Below are positions 28,001 through 38,500 of a stretch of DNA of 59,743 bases, in pieces. Origin of the DNA: JBBTCJ01 sp038043285 (GTDB lineage: Bacteria; Planctomycetota; Phycisphaerae; UBA1845); assembly GCA_038043285.1 (NCBI GenBank), contig JBBTCJ010000110.1, positions 1-59,743 of the forward strand, given 5' to 3'. Made by a program: the position numbers and the translations under genes. Each line of letters begins with the position of its first letter. The stretch's first letter is position 1. The notes beneath the pieces were generated by a model. It searched no databases. It was given only the letters and a program-made list of their open reading frames with translations, and was not told where the DNA came from.

Positions 28001-31000
28001 CTACGGCGCGCAACGTCCACAATCATCGACGAGGCTGCAGAATCCGTTCACGCAGCGCCGCGGCGACGAACAGCCCGAGTCGTTGCTGCAAGCCGCCGTC
28101 GGATTACAGGCAACCCCCGACGGGCAAGTGCACGGCCCGGCAAATGGATAGGCCTTATTCTTCAGCGCGTCGACGTCGTAGGCCAGATCGAGCACGTTGA
28201 CGTTCGCGCCCGGCGCCGGCCCATTGGGCTGGAGCTGCGCCCGCGTCTTGCCTACCGCACCCGGAATGCCCTTGATGTGGTCCACAATGGCGGCCACGTC
28301 GAGAACGTTTGGTTGCGACGGGAACGCGGGCACCGGGAAGATATCGTTCTGGAACGTACTCACGGTGTCGCCCCATCGCTGCGTGCCGCCGAGAAGCGGA
28401 TCGGAATAGCAATCCTCCTCGTCGAGCGAATCGGCGCAGGCGATGTCCACGATCTGGATGCTGTACTGTGAATCGGGCATCACCTCGGGCGCGTAGATGC
28501 TGAACGCACCCGCCCCGGGATAATCCGCGAACGTCGGATCGCACCGCAGCTGCGAACCGTAGAACGACGTCGGCGGCAACACGGTGTAGTTGTACTCCAC
28601 GATCGGTCCAGCCCAACGATACCCACCTTCCCACGCCGTGAAGTCAGGCGCCGGGCAGCACGGGATGTTCGGCGGATCCGGATGATGCAGCGAATCCATC
28701 TTCACGCGCACCGCCACCTGTGGCGTGCCCTCGGTCGCGGCCACAATACCGCCGTCGGACGGGACGCTGAAGGTCACGTAGCGATTCGCATTGGGGACTC
28801 CCGATAGCGGCGTCGGCGCCGGGTGCACCGGCACGCAACGACACATCCACGAGTCCTTCACCTGATCGGCGTTGGTGTCCACAAACCGCCGCACGCACTT
28901 CCGGTTCGGCGGAACAGGCTCCAGACAGGGTCCGGTACAAACCGGCCCCTCGGAACCCACCGCTGGAAGGGCCACGTGACAGGTATCCTGGCAATCGCAA
29001 TGCGTGATCTTGCACGGCGGGTTCTGCCCCGGCGTGCACTGGACAAACGTCGGCACGCACGGCGCCGTCGAACCCGGACATGAACCCACGCACGACTGCC
29101 CGTCTGCTGCCGGTTGGCACTCCTGCGGCGGCGTCACACAATCACAAGTGATGACCTCGCCCTGTGCAACCTGCGTCGAATGAATCTGAACCAGGCTGGT
29201 GGCGACTCCATTCCGGAATACGTGGCATTCCTGTCCGGCGTTCGGGCAAGCGGCGTCGCATGAGAGCATCGCCCCGACGGCGTCCGGAATCACGGTCACC
29301 GGACCGCACATCCCGTTGTCCACAAAGCAGTCGCACAACTCGGCGAACGGCTGACCCGCCGTGTTCACCATGACAACCTTCGCCAGGCAGAGTTCGCCCG
29401 TGACCGTCGTCTGGCAATCCGACGCCTGCCGCGGCGCACAGATGTGCGTCGGAGAAGGAAGCGAGCAAGCCGGCGGCGGAACATTGATGCAGTCGCAACA
29501 GATCGTCGATGATCCGTCGGTGTTCGGCGTTGAGGACTCCACGCACTTCATGCCCGTTGGGCAATCGCCCACGCAGCTGAACGGCGCGTTGGTCTTCATC
29601 CGGATCGTACCCGTGGTGCTTCCGGACATGCCGGCCAGCGGGCCTCCCGGAGCGCCGACGAAATCAATGCGGTAGGTGATGTCGAAGAAGCTGTCCACCG
29701 CCCAATTGCCGCTCGGCAGCCGCGTCAACGTCGTGTGTCCCGGACTCGGCATTCCAAAGCCGGTTCCCGCGACGATTCGCAGCAAGTCGAAGTCCGGATC
29801 GCCGATCTGTGCCTGCATGCGGAACATATCGGTGTCAAACGACTGCACCGGATCGCCTGGCATGCGCGCCCCGATGTGTGTCTCACAGTCGGCGGTAAGC
29901 TTCTTGGTCCGCGTGAATCCCGCCAATGTGTTCGTACCCTGCATGTTCAACAGCAGCGAGGAATTGAACTGCTCGAACTCGCCGCCCAGGTTCCCGCCGG
30001 CACCGCTTCCGGTCAGGCCGAATCGGGAGTGCTCGATGCCGACCACGATCGTCGTCGGCACCGGCAGACCGGCGATGATCATATGCGCGTCTTCCGGGCT
30101 GACGTACGGACATCCCGCCGGAGGCAACGTCACCGTCCCGCCCGCGTCCGGCTGCACGCAAGGCGGCGGCCCGACGGCCACCACCTGCGCCGCCGCGCCG
30201 AACTCCATGTGGCATTGGTTGGGATCCTGACAGTTGCAATCGATAGCCTCAATCACGCCGGACGCCGTCACCCGAGCGCACTTCTTCACACATTTCTCGG
30301 TGGCCGGGTTCGGACAGGTTCCCAGGCAATCGTTGGCCAACGGGTCAACGCCGCACGGTTGTTCGCAGGCGTCATCAACCCCGTTGCCGTTGGCGTCGAT
30401 GCCGCACAACGTTCCCGCTCCCTGCGAGGTTCCGCCGATGTCGTCGCAGCAAATCGGATCAACGTCGAAACACGCCGTGCCGCCGGTAGCCGTCGGCACG
30501 CAGCAAGCCTGCGTGGCCGTGCTGCACGTCGATCCTACTCCTTGCGGCGTACCGCCCGACGCGATGCAGCACGTGGTGTCCATCGGCGCACAGATGGGTC
30601 CCGCAACGCCGTTGATGCAGCAGGCCTCGATGCTTCCGCTGCATACCTGACCCACCAACCACGAACCCGTACACGCCGCCTGGGTCGTCTGGCTACAAGT
30701 GCCGTCCGCCAGGCAGCAAGCGCCCAACGGCGCCTGGCAATCGCAGCAAACCGTCAATGTGCCGTCGGCGTTCACGGTGCTCGTTTCGACGCAGGTCGAA
30801 CCCACCGGACAGGCGCCCTTGCACGCAAACGGCGGAGTGGTGGCCATCCGGATCGTGGCCGTCGTCGAGCCGGATCGACCCGCCAGCGGACCGCCCGGCG
30901 CACCGACGAAGTCAATGCGGTAGGTGATGTCGAAGAAGCTGTCGACCGCCCAGCTCCCGCCGCCCGGCAGCCGCGTCAGCGTCGTGTGTCCCGGACTCGG

Positions 31001-34000
31001 CATGCCGAAGTCCGTACCTCCGGTGATCCGCAACAAGTCGAAGTCCGGATCGCCCGGCGGGAGTTGCCCGAACATCCGAAACATATCCGTGTCAAACGAC
31101 TGCACCGGATCGCCCGGCATCCGCGGATCAGTATGCGTCTCAAAACTCATGGGCACGCTAAGCTGCCTAACCCACCCGTTCAGAGTACCCGTTCCTTTCA
31201 AGTCGAGAACCAACGTCGACTCCGCACACTCCTTCTCGCTCCCAGGAGTATCGCCTGGTTCGTCGCAATCGACCAGCGTCGAAAACGAACAGACGCCGGT
31301 TCCGGGCTCCTGTCTGTGGCAGATGAAATCACGATGAATCGGGGCGAGCTCGATGGTCGTTCCGGCAGGCAGTCCGTCGATGATTCGATGGACGTCGTCC
31401 GGACTCAAGTAGTCGCATCCCGCCGGCGGCAACGTGACCGTCCCGCCGCCGTTGTCCGGAACGATACAACCGTTGGGACCACCCGCGACCACGCCGGCGC
31501 CAAACGTCACCATGTGGCACTCATCCGGATTGGTCGTGCACGCGCAGTCGCTGACCGTGGTTTGACCGGTCAGCGGATCGTAGATCGCACACTTCTTGAT
31601 GCAGGACTCACCCGCGCCAGGGCACGAACCCACGCAGGCGTTCACCGCCGGATCGGCGCGGCACGGTTCATCGCAGGCGTCATCAACCCCGTTGCCGTTG
31701 GCGTCGAAGCCGCAGACCGTTCCCGCTCCCTTCGGCGTGCCGCCGGAAGCGATGCAGCACGTGCGGTCCATCATCGCGCAAATCGGTCCCGTGGCGCCGT
31801 TGATGCAGCACGCCTCGATCGACCCGGAACACGTCTGACCCGCATTCCACGAACCCTGGCAGGCTGCCTGGGTCGTCTGCGAGCAGGTTCCATCCGCGAG
31901 ACAGCACGCGCCCAACGGCGCCTGGCAATCGCAGCAAACCGTCATGGTGCCGTCGGTGTTCTGCGTCATGGTCTCAGCGCAGGTCCAACCCACCGGACAG
32001 ACGCCCTTGCACGCAAACGGCGGGGTGGTAGCCATCCGGATCGTAGCCGTCGTCGAACCGGATCGACCCGCCAACGGTCCGCCCGGCGCACCGACGAAGT
32101 CGATGCGGTAGGTGATGTCGAAAAAGCTGTCGACCGCCCAGCTCCCGCCGCCCGGCAGCCGCGTCAGCGTTGTGTGTCCCGGACTCGGAAGTCCGAAGTC
32201 CGTGCCCGCGACTATTCGCAGCAAGTCGAAGTCCGGATCGCCGATATTGTTAATCTCTCCGAACAACCGGAACATATCCGTGTCGAACGATTGCACCGGA
32301 TCGCCCGGCATCCGCGGCGCGGTATGCGTTTCGAAACTCATGGGCACGCTAATCTGCCGGACCCATCCGGCCAGAGCACCCGTTCCATTCAAGTCAAGAA
32401 CCAACGTCGACTCCGCGCACTCCTTCTCACCGCCCAACGATCCGCCCGCCTCGTCGCAATCCACCAGCGTCGAAAACGAACAGACGCCGGGTGCGGGCTG
32501 CTGCTTGCGGCAGATGAAATCACGATGAATCGGGGCAAGCTCAATCGTTGTTCCTGCCGGCAACCCATCAATGATCCGATGGACGTCTTGTGGGCTGAGG
32601 TAGTCACATCCCGCCGGCGGCAGCGTGACCGTCCCGCCGTTGTCGGGCACAACGCATCCGTTCACTCCTCCGGCAACAATTCCGGCGGCAGCCGTTACCA
32701 CGTGGCACTCGTCCGGATTGTTCGTGCATTGGCAATCGCTGACCACCGCGTTGCCCGCCGCATCGACCGTCACGCATTTCTTGATGCACGACTCACCCGC
32801 GACCGGACACGGACCCACGCAGGCGTTCACCGCGGAATCGGCATGGCACGGCGGTCCGCATTCACAAACGTACGGGTTGCCGATACCTCCGTTTCCGCGG
32901 AGCTGGCACAGATCAGCCGTCCCCGGGCATCCGCCCGTGCAGAACGGACCGGCGGCGCCAAACTCCAAATGGCACATGCAATCGCAATCGAGCACGCCGC
33001 ACGTTCCTTGCTGATTCGGGTTGCATCCATAGCTGCTCGGCAAGCACTGAGCCGGCGCTGGAAGTCCCGGCGGGCAGAAGTCCGTGCAGCCCGTCGGGCT
33101 GGTCGGATCGACCTCGCACTTCGCCTCACAGGCGTCGTCTTGTCCATTGCCATCAAGATCGCCCAGGCAACTCGGAACCGGCGTCCCGCCGATGGCCTGG
33201 CACTGATCCACCGGCATGGCCGCGCAACCGTTGGGCGTAAGCCCTGGCGCGCAGCAGCCTGGATAGGTAAAGTGGTTGGCCGCGACCAGGTTCGCCATGT
33301 GGATTGCCGCCACCCCCACCACAGGCGAGCTGTACAACGGCGTGCAACCTGCAATGTGAATGTATTTCCCATCGGGGGGCAAACACTCGACGACGTCGGT
33401 CACGCGGATTGCCGCCCAGTTGTACGCGTACACACCGCCGCCCAAATCGAGTTCCACGAAAACGTCGAAGAAGCTGTCCGCGAGGGCCGGGTTGCCGGTT
33501 TGCTCCGCGACGGTGCCCTTCGTCGGGGTCAGCGCCTGAGCGCTGCCGGACATCGTTCCTGCCTTGAGAATCATGCCGCCGCCCGTTAACGACATGGCGA
33601 CGATCTCGGTGTCGATGACGTCCAAGTGCCCATCGATCGGTCGGGTTCCCGGATAGAACGTCGCGTCGTCAACCGGACCCCGCTTTCGGATCGTCACCGG
33701 ACCACCGAGCACCATGCTCGTGTCCGCCACGCAGTCGAAGTTGAGGTCGATACCGACCAGTGCGCCGGAGGGGAGGTTGTCCTGCCCGGTTCCACCCGGC
33801 GGACACGGCGTTTGGTCAATCCAGTGTGCCACCGGCGGCGGCGTCAGCGGGCACTCGCCGCAAGGAGGCGTGTAACACGCTTCGTCAATTCCGTCGCCGT
33901 CGGCATCGCCGGCACACGTCGCCGTTACTCCCAGCGGCATGCCGCCCTGCAATGTGCAGTCCGCCAAAGGCAGTACGGCGCACCGTCCCAGCGGCAGACA

Positions 34001-34780
34001 ACATGCCTGGGGATCAGTCACGGTCCGCATCCGAATCGTGGCCGTCGTTGAGCCTGTTAGACCGGCCACCGGTCCGCCCGGCGCGCCGACGAAGTCAATG
34101 CGGTAGGTGATGTCGAAGAAGCTGTCGACGGCCCAATTACCGCCCGGAAGCCGCGCCAGCGTAGTGTGCCCCGGACTCGGCATTCCGAAGTCCGTACCCC
34201 CGGCGATCCGCAGCAAGTCAAAGTCCGGATCGCCGATATTGTTAATCTCTCCGAACAACCGGAACAAATCCGTGTCGAACGACTGCACCGGATCGCCCGG
34301 CATCCGCGGCGCGGTATGTGTCTCGAAGCTGACCGGGATCTGCATGGGACGAACCCATCCGGCCAGAGCGCCCGTACCCTTCAGATCCAGACTCAGCGTC
34401 GAATCCCGACACTCCTTTTCGCCGCCCAGGGATCCGCCCGGTTCGTCGCAATCGACGAGCGTCTGGAACGAGCAGATGCCGCCGCCCGGTGTTCCCGCGC
34501 GGCAGATAAAGTCCCGGTGGATCGGTGCAAGCTCGATGGTCGTTCCGGCCGGCAGCCCGTCGATGATTCGATGGACGTCTTGTGGACTGAGGTAGTCACA
34601 TCCCGCCGGCGGCAGCGTGACCGTTCCGCCGCCGTTGTCCGGCACCGAGCACTGCCCCTCCGCGATTCGGGGCGTAAGACTCGCCCCCCCCACCAACAAT
34701 GCCAGACCAACGACTCGATGCGCCCCAGCCCGGCGCAGATGGGCAACCGCCAACCAGCCAGCCCGACTCTTACCTACCAT
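28001..34780 (-). CDS. Giant secreted protein with four ~210-residue modules, Cys-rich linkers and a dockerin-like C-terminus
   Basis: The 2259-residue protein starts with a signal sequence (basic N-terminus, VVGLALLVGGASL, probable cleavage near residue 42). A module of about 195-215 residues occurs four times, starting near residues 44, 707, 1103 and 1537. Each opens with PDNGG-TVTLPPAGC-Y(L/V)SP-(Q/D/E)D-(V/A)H and contains RMPGDPVQSFDTD and SPGHTTL(T/A)RLP. Each ends VDSFFDITYRIDFVGAPGG. Linkers are rich in Cys pairs (GACCLADGTC, CCIASGGTP) and include DANGNGVDDAC loops of calcium-binding type. Near residues 2160-2210, NVLDVAAIVDHIKG and NVNVLDLAYDVDALK resemble planctomycete dockerin-type repeats. 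The function is unknown; it is most likely a surface or matrix structural protein. The start ATG 34780 is chosen for the signal peptide; the frame opens at 34834. The long plus-strand frame lying over 29735-33589 is a shadow. Confidence 0.85.
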   Translation of the reverse strand: MVGKSRAGWLAVAHLRRAGAHRVVGLALLVGGASLTPRIAEGQCSVPDNGGGTVTLPPAGCDYLSPQDVHRIIDGLPAGTTIELAPIHRDFICRAGTPGGGICSFQTLVDCDEPGGSLGGEKECRDSTLSLDLKGTGALAGWVRPMQIPVSFETHTAPRMPGDPVQSFDTDLFRLFGEINNIGDPDFDLLRIAGGTDFGMPSPGHTTLARLPGGNWAVDSFFDITYRIDFVGAPGGPVAGLTGSTTATIRMRTVTDPQACCLPLGRCAVLPLADCTLQGGMPLGVTATCAGDADGDGIDEACYTPPCGECPLTPPPVAHWIDQTPCPPGGTGQDNLPSGALVGIDLNFDCVADTSMVLGGPVTIRKRGPVDDATFYPGTRPIDGHLDVIDTEIVAMSLTGGGMILKAGTMSGSAQALTPTKGTVAEQTGNPALADSFFDVFVELDLGGGVYAYNWAAIRVTDVVECLPPDGKYIHIAGCTPLYSSPVVGVAAIHMANLVAANHFTYPGCCAPGLTPNGCAAMPVDQCQAIGGTPVPSCLGDLDGNGQDDACEAKCEVDPTSPTGCTDFCPPGLPAPAQCLPSSYGCNPNQQGTCGVLDCDCMCHLEFGAAGPFCTGGCPGTADLCQLRGNGGIGNPYVCECGPPCHADSAVNACVGPCPVAGESCIKKCVTVDAAGNAVVSDCQCTNNPDECHVVTAAAGIVAGGVNGCVVPDNGGTVTLPPAGCDYLSPQDVHRIIDGLPAGTTIELAPIHRDFICRKQQPAPGVCSFSTLVDCDEAGGSLGGEKECAESTLVLDLNGTGALAGWVRQISVPMSFETHTAPRMPGDPVQSFDTDMFRLFGEINNIGDPDFDLLRIVAGTDFGLPSPGHTTLTRLPGGGSWAVDSFFDITYRIDFVGAPGGPLAGRSGSTTATIRMATTPPFACKGVCPVGWTCAETMTQNTDGTMTVCCDCQAPLGACCLADGTCSQTTQAACQGSWNAGQTCSGSIEACCINGATGPICAMMDRTCCIASGGTPKGAGTVCGFDANGNGVDDACDEPCRADPAVNACVGSCPGAGESCIKKCAIYDPLTGQTTVSDCACTTNPDECHMVTFGAGVVAGGPNGCIVPDNGGGTVTLPPAGCDYLSPDDVHRIIDGLPAGTTIELAPIHRDFICHRQEPGTGVCSFSTLVDCDEPGDTPGSEKECAESTLVLDLKGTGTLNGWVRQLSVPMSFETHTDPRMPGDPVQSFDTDMFRMFGQLPPGDPDFDLLRITGGTDFGMPSPGHTTLTRLPGGGSWAVDSFFDITYRIDFVGAPGGPLAGRSGSTTATIRMATTPPFACKGACPVGSTCVETSTVNADGTLTVCCDCQAPLGACCLADGTCSQTTQAACTGSWLVGQVCSGSIEACCINGVAGPICAPMDTTCCIASGGTPQGVGSTCSTATQACCVPTATGGTACFDVDPICCDDIGGTSQGAGTLCGIDANGNGVDDACEQPCGVDPLANDCLGTCPNPATEKCVKKCARVTASGVIEAIDCNCQDPNQCHMEFGAAAQVVAVGPPPCVQPDAGGTVTLPPAGCPYVSPEDAHMIIAGLPVPTTIVVGIEHSRFGLTGSGAGGNLGGEFEQFNSSLLLNMQGTNTLAGFTRTKKLTADCETHIGARMPGDPVQSFDTDMFRMQAQIGDPDFDLLRIVAGTGFGMPSPGHTTLTRLPSGNWAVDSFFDITYRIDFVGAPGGPLAGMSGSTTGTIRMKTNAPFSCVGDCPTGMKCVESSTPNTDGSSTICCDCINVPPPACSLPSPTHICAPRQASDCQTTVTGELCLAKVVMVNTAGQPFAELCDCFVDNGMCGPVTVIPDAVGAMLSCDAACPNAGQECHVFRNGVATSLVQIHSTQVAQGEVITCDCVTPPQECQPAADGQSCVGSCPGSTAPCVPTFVQCTPGQNPPCKITHCDCQDTCHVALPAVGSEGPVCTGPCLEPVPPNRKCVRRFVDTNADQVKDSWMCRCVPVHPAPTPLSGVPNANRYVTFSVPSDGGIVAATEGTPQVAVRVKMDSLHHPDPPNIPCCPAPDFTAWEGGYRWAGPIVEYNYTVLPPTSFYGSQLRCDPTFADYPGAGAFSIYAPEVMPDSQYSIQIVDIACADSLDEEDCYSDPLLGGTQRWGDTVSTFQNDIFPVPAFPSQPNVLDVAAIVDHIKGIPGAVGKTRAQLQPNGPAPGANVNVLDLAYDVDALKNKAYPFAGPCTCPSGVACNPTAACSNDSGCSSPRRCVNGFCSLVDDCGRCAP

Positions 34781-34917
34781 GGTGACCAAGCCCTCCCCAG
34801 GTTCGTCCACGCTGCGCCTCCAGCCGACTCGCACGACTGGATCGATTCCTTTGGCCCGAAAGGGAGCCTGATAGCCCGCAGTCGACTCCAGGCGACTGCG
34901 CGACAGCTATCGTCGCT

Positions 34918-34945
34918 CCCGCCAATAAAAATGTTTCCCGCCAAC
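34918..34945. promoter_or_regulatory. Direct repeat TCCCGCCAA, possible operator
   Basis: Two identical 9-base sites at 34918-34926 and 34937-34945 are spaced 19 bases apart, close to two helical turns, about 140 bases upstream of the minus-strand giant gene. Confidence 0.3.
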
Positions 34946-35042
34946 ATCCCCCGCCCCAAGGCCCCAACAAGATTGCGACGTTTCGCGCGTGCCTAGGCCC
35001 GCGCACCATATTGGGGAGATGGTGTCAACACTTGGCATCGAC

Positions 35043-35058
35043 TGCCTGAGTTCAGGCA
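35043..35058. promoter_or_regulatory. Perfect 16-base palindrome, possible operator
   Basis: TGCCTGA and TCAGGCA flank a central GT. The position between divergent genes fits a dimeric repressor or activator site; no regulator is encoded nearby. Confidence 0.3.
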
Positions 35059-35198
35059 CCGTGCCGGCTCTCTTTGGAAACTAAGCAAAAACCCCCGGGC
35101 TGAGATCCGGCCCTGCCCGATAAAGGACATGCTACCACGCCGCAAGCTACTTGTGCAACCAAAAAATAAACCTCCGTAGACTTTCACGAGCTAGCCCC

Positions 35199-35226
35199 TT
35201 GTAGGATTTGGCTTAATGGTTACAAT
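35199..35226 (+). promoter_or_regulatory. Candidate promoter for the FGE-domain giant gene
   Basis: TTGTAG (35199-35204) and TACAAT (35221-35226) with a 16-base spacer lie in the only AT-rich part of the region. This would give a leader of about 355 nt. Confidence 0.3.
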
Positions 35227-35588
35227 TTAACTGTGTTACTTTATGGCGGCGGTCTGGCCAGCATATTGAATCTCTGCGGACATCCACTTCCAAAGGCCTT
35301 GCTTCTTCCTCGTCCGAGGTAGGGCCAACGCTGGCGGGCGGGTTCCCAAGCGAGGGATGACCTTTCATGTCCTCGACGGCTTCGGACTTTCGGCTTCGCC
35401 CAGAAGCCCCCCGCCGCCGATCGTGGCGAACAATGGCTGCGCGCGGGGCGGGGTCCGGCCCGATACTCTCCTCAGCCGACGCGTCGCGGACACGAACGCT
35501 CGGCGAGCGTCAGCCGTGCCGTGGCGGTTACAGGTCACGCGACGCGACGAGGATGCGCGTCGCCCACCCCGCGACACTTCCAAGGACC

Positions 35589-38500
35589 ATGCAAACCTAC
35601 GCAACCGTAGCGGTGGTTCTGCCTCTCATCCTGTTGGCCGCGCCGTTCAAAGCGCGGGCGGACGGACCGCGGATGGAGTTCCGCGTCGTTCCGGCCGAGG
35701 ACGTTCAACCGGATGGAGCGGAATACGCCTTCCGAATCGGGCGGTTCGAAATCCGCAACGACCAGTTCGCCGACTTCCTCAACGACGCCCGCTTAAACAT
35801 CAAAAACGAGCGCGGCGCGTACTTGCACTTTGACGTGCAAAACGGCGAAGTGCGCATCGGCAGCGCCGAACTCGGACAGCTCGGGCGGGATGCAACGGGA
35901 CCGCTGATCTTTGACCCTTCAGAAGGAAGCGGAATCACCTTTGTCGATGGCGTTTACGGGGTTCAACCGGGGCGCGAGAACTTCCCCGTCACCGGCGTGA
36001 GCTGGTACGGAGCGGTCAAGTTCTGCAACTGGCTGACGCTTTCGACCGGGTTGCCGCCGGGCGAGCGTGCCTACCATGAATCGACGGATTCGGACCCGTG
36101 GGGCTGGAAACCGGTCACCATCGGCCGCGAGGCGTGGTCGGTCCGCGATCTCACCGCCGCCGAGCGCGGCGCACTGTTCGCCAAGCTCGGGTTTCGGTTG
36201 CCGATGGACGGAGGACTAGACGGGAGCAATGCGTACGGCGAGTGGCAGAAAGCCGCGTCGGCACGCCCAGACGCGATTGGTACAGTCGTCTTCGACGCAG
36301 TTTTCGGATACGGGCGAAACGAACCCCCCGATTCGACGGACGCGAACTTTCTCGACAGCCTTGATTCGTTCGAGCCGGGCCCGACTCCGGTCGGGTTCTA
36401 CGACGGAGCCAACCTCCTTCCAGGCGGCGCGGCGACCACCGACACCAACAACGCCTATAGCCTTTACGATCTTTCCGGCAACGTCTGGGAATGGATGCAG
36501 GATCAATCGCCGGGTGATCCGACCCGCCGCCGCAACCGCGGCGGATCCTGGCAGAGCAATCCGGCCGCGCTCCGCGTGGAATTGGGCGCCGTGCGGATTG
36601 CCGATGCGACCGTGACTTCGACGGGGTTTCGCGTCGTTCAGAGCGTGCACGGTGATTTGCTAACCACGCCGCTTAACGGTCTTTGGGTGAACGGCCCGTG
36701 GGGCGGTCCTTACGGCGATGAACTTACCGGAACGATCACTTTTCGTTTGTTCAACACCGCGCCGTCGCCGATCCCCTTCACCGTGGAATCCAACCAACCC
36801 TGGCTTTCCGTTTCGCCGACCTCAGGCGATCTGGGCATCGGCGGCGAAACGCCGATCAGCGTCACCATTGACCCGCAGTGCGATGGGTCGCTGGCCACCG
36901 GGCAAAACGATGCACGCGTCACAATCCGCACCGGCGACGGACAGGTCGCAGCCGTCCGACTGGTGCGCGACGACGTGGGAGAGCCGATTTCCGTGCTGCC
37001 CGCGGAAACCGTGGGGTTCTCGTTCCGTCCTGGTGGATCAGCGGAACCCAGCGCCGTCGTCTATGCGTTGGACAATGCATCCGACCGGGAAGTCAACTGG
37101 TCCGGCGATTGGTCGGAAGTGAGCGCAACGCCGAGCGGAGCCGCCTGGCTGACGCTCGATGGATCCGCACAAGGCGGCGGAACGGTCGCCGGCGCCGGGC
37201 AAGCCGCCGTCCTCGTCGCCATTGATCCGGTGATCGCCAATCAGCTCCCTCCCGGTACGCACACGGCTGAAGTTCGCCTTACCAACCTATGCACGGGCTT
37301 TGTTCACCGGCGAAGCGTTACACTTCGGGTACTTGAACCCTTCGGCGTCGAGCCTGCGGGCGTGTCTTTTTTCCGCGGCATTATCGGCGGGCCGTTTGTG
37401 CCGCCGAGCCACAAGTTTACGCTACGCAACCGCACGGAAGCCGACGTCGCGTGGACGGCCTTGATCTGTGCCGTCGGAAGCAGAGCGGTTTGCGCGGAGC
37501 CGCCTGAGGGAGCATGGGCAACGCCGGAGGCCACATCGGGAACGCTCCGACCGGGAGAATATGCCGCCGTCAACGTGGAGATTGCCGCGGCCGCTGAGGA
37601 TCTCCCGCTGGGAACCCACGAGCTTATGGTTCGGTTTGCGGAAGCGGACACGACCTATGTCGCGGATCGCCTGATTCGCCTGGAGATATCAACGCTCCCG
37701 GTAGAGCCGTCCGGGGATGCGGAGTTCCTGGGTTCGATGGCCGGCCCGTTTTCGCCGTCCGAGTTCGTGTACACCATCGAAAACATCGGTCGCGCGGAAT
37801 TGCTCTGGCATGCCGCGATCGAGTTCGACGCCCAGCCGGACGGTTCCTCGCTGGTCGCATGGGCCGAAGCTTCGCCGTCCAAGGGAGTGATCCTGGATCC
37901 CGACGGCACGTCCGACGTCCGCGTGATGCTCATGGACGAAGCGAGCTGGCTGCCTGCGGGAGCGTACGGCGGCACCATCCGATTTGATGCGGACGGGGCA
38001 TCGACGACGCGCCGGGTGCGGCTCGTCGTCGGGGGCGGACGCTTCGCGGTTCCCACGGCGGTGATCCGCCCCGAGGACGTTCAGCTTGGTGGTCCAACGC
38101 ACTTCTTCCGCATCGGCGGGTTCGAAGTCGCCAACGCCGAATTCGCGATGTTCCTCAACGACGCGTATCGCCGCCGCGCGGACGAACGAGGCCAATACCT
38201 CTATCACGACACCGACTCGGGCAGCGTCTATTTGAACACCGGCGCCGCCGGCGACGTTGGGACGGAGGCACCGTCGGCGTCGCTGACAACCCGCCTGTAC
38301 GACAGTGCCATCGGGCAGATTTCCCTCTCCGACGGATCGTTTGACCCCTACGTCGTCGAACCAGGATTCGACGATCACCCCGTCGTCGGCGTGAGTTGGT
38401 TCGGGGCCGCCAAGTTCTGCAACTGGCTGACGCTTGCCCAGGGAATGTCGCCTTCGCAGCGGGTGTACGCGGAGGGGCCGACCGCCGCCGATTGGCTGCC

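Larger units (their letters stand above)
34781..35588. other. Divergent regulatory region between the two giant genes
   Basis: These 808 bases separate two divergent giant genes. They include an AT-rich stretch (35205-35265), unusual for this window. I see a direct repeat TCCCGCCAA at 34918-34926 and 34937-34945 (19-base period), a perfect palindrome TGCCTGAGTTCAGGCA at 35043-35058 and a promoter-like pair at 35199-35226. Frames crossing the region are not convincing genes. Confidence 0.5.

Noticed and set aside
29735..33589. A 1284-codon open frame on the plus strand across the giant minus-strand gene
   Set aside because: It is Arg/His/Ala-rich shadow translation caused by high GC and repeated modules; the opposite strand has a signal peptide, repeats, family-like ends and a terminator.
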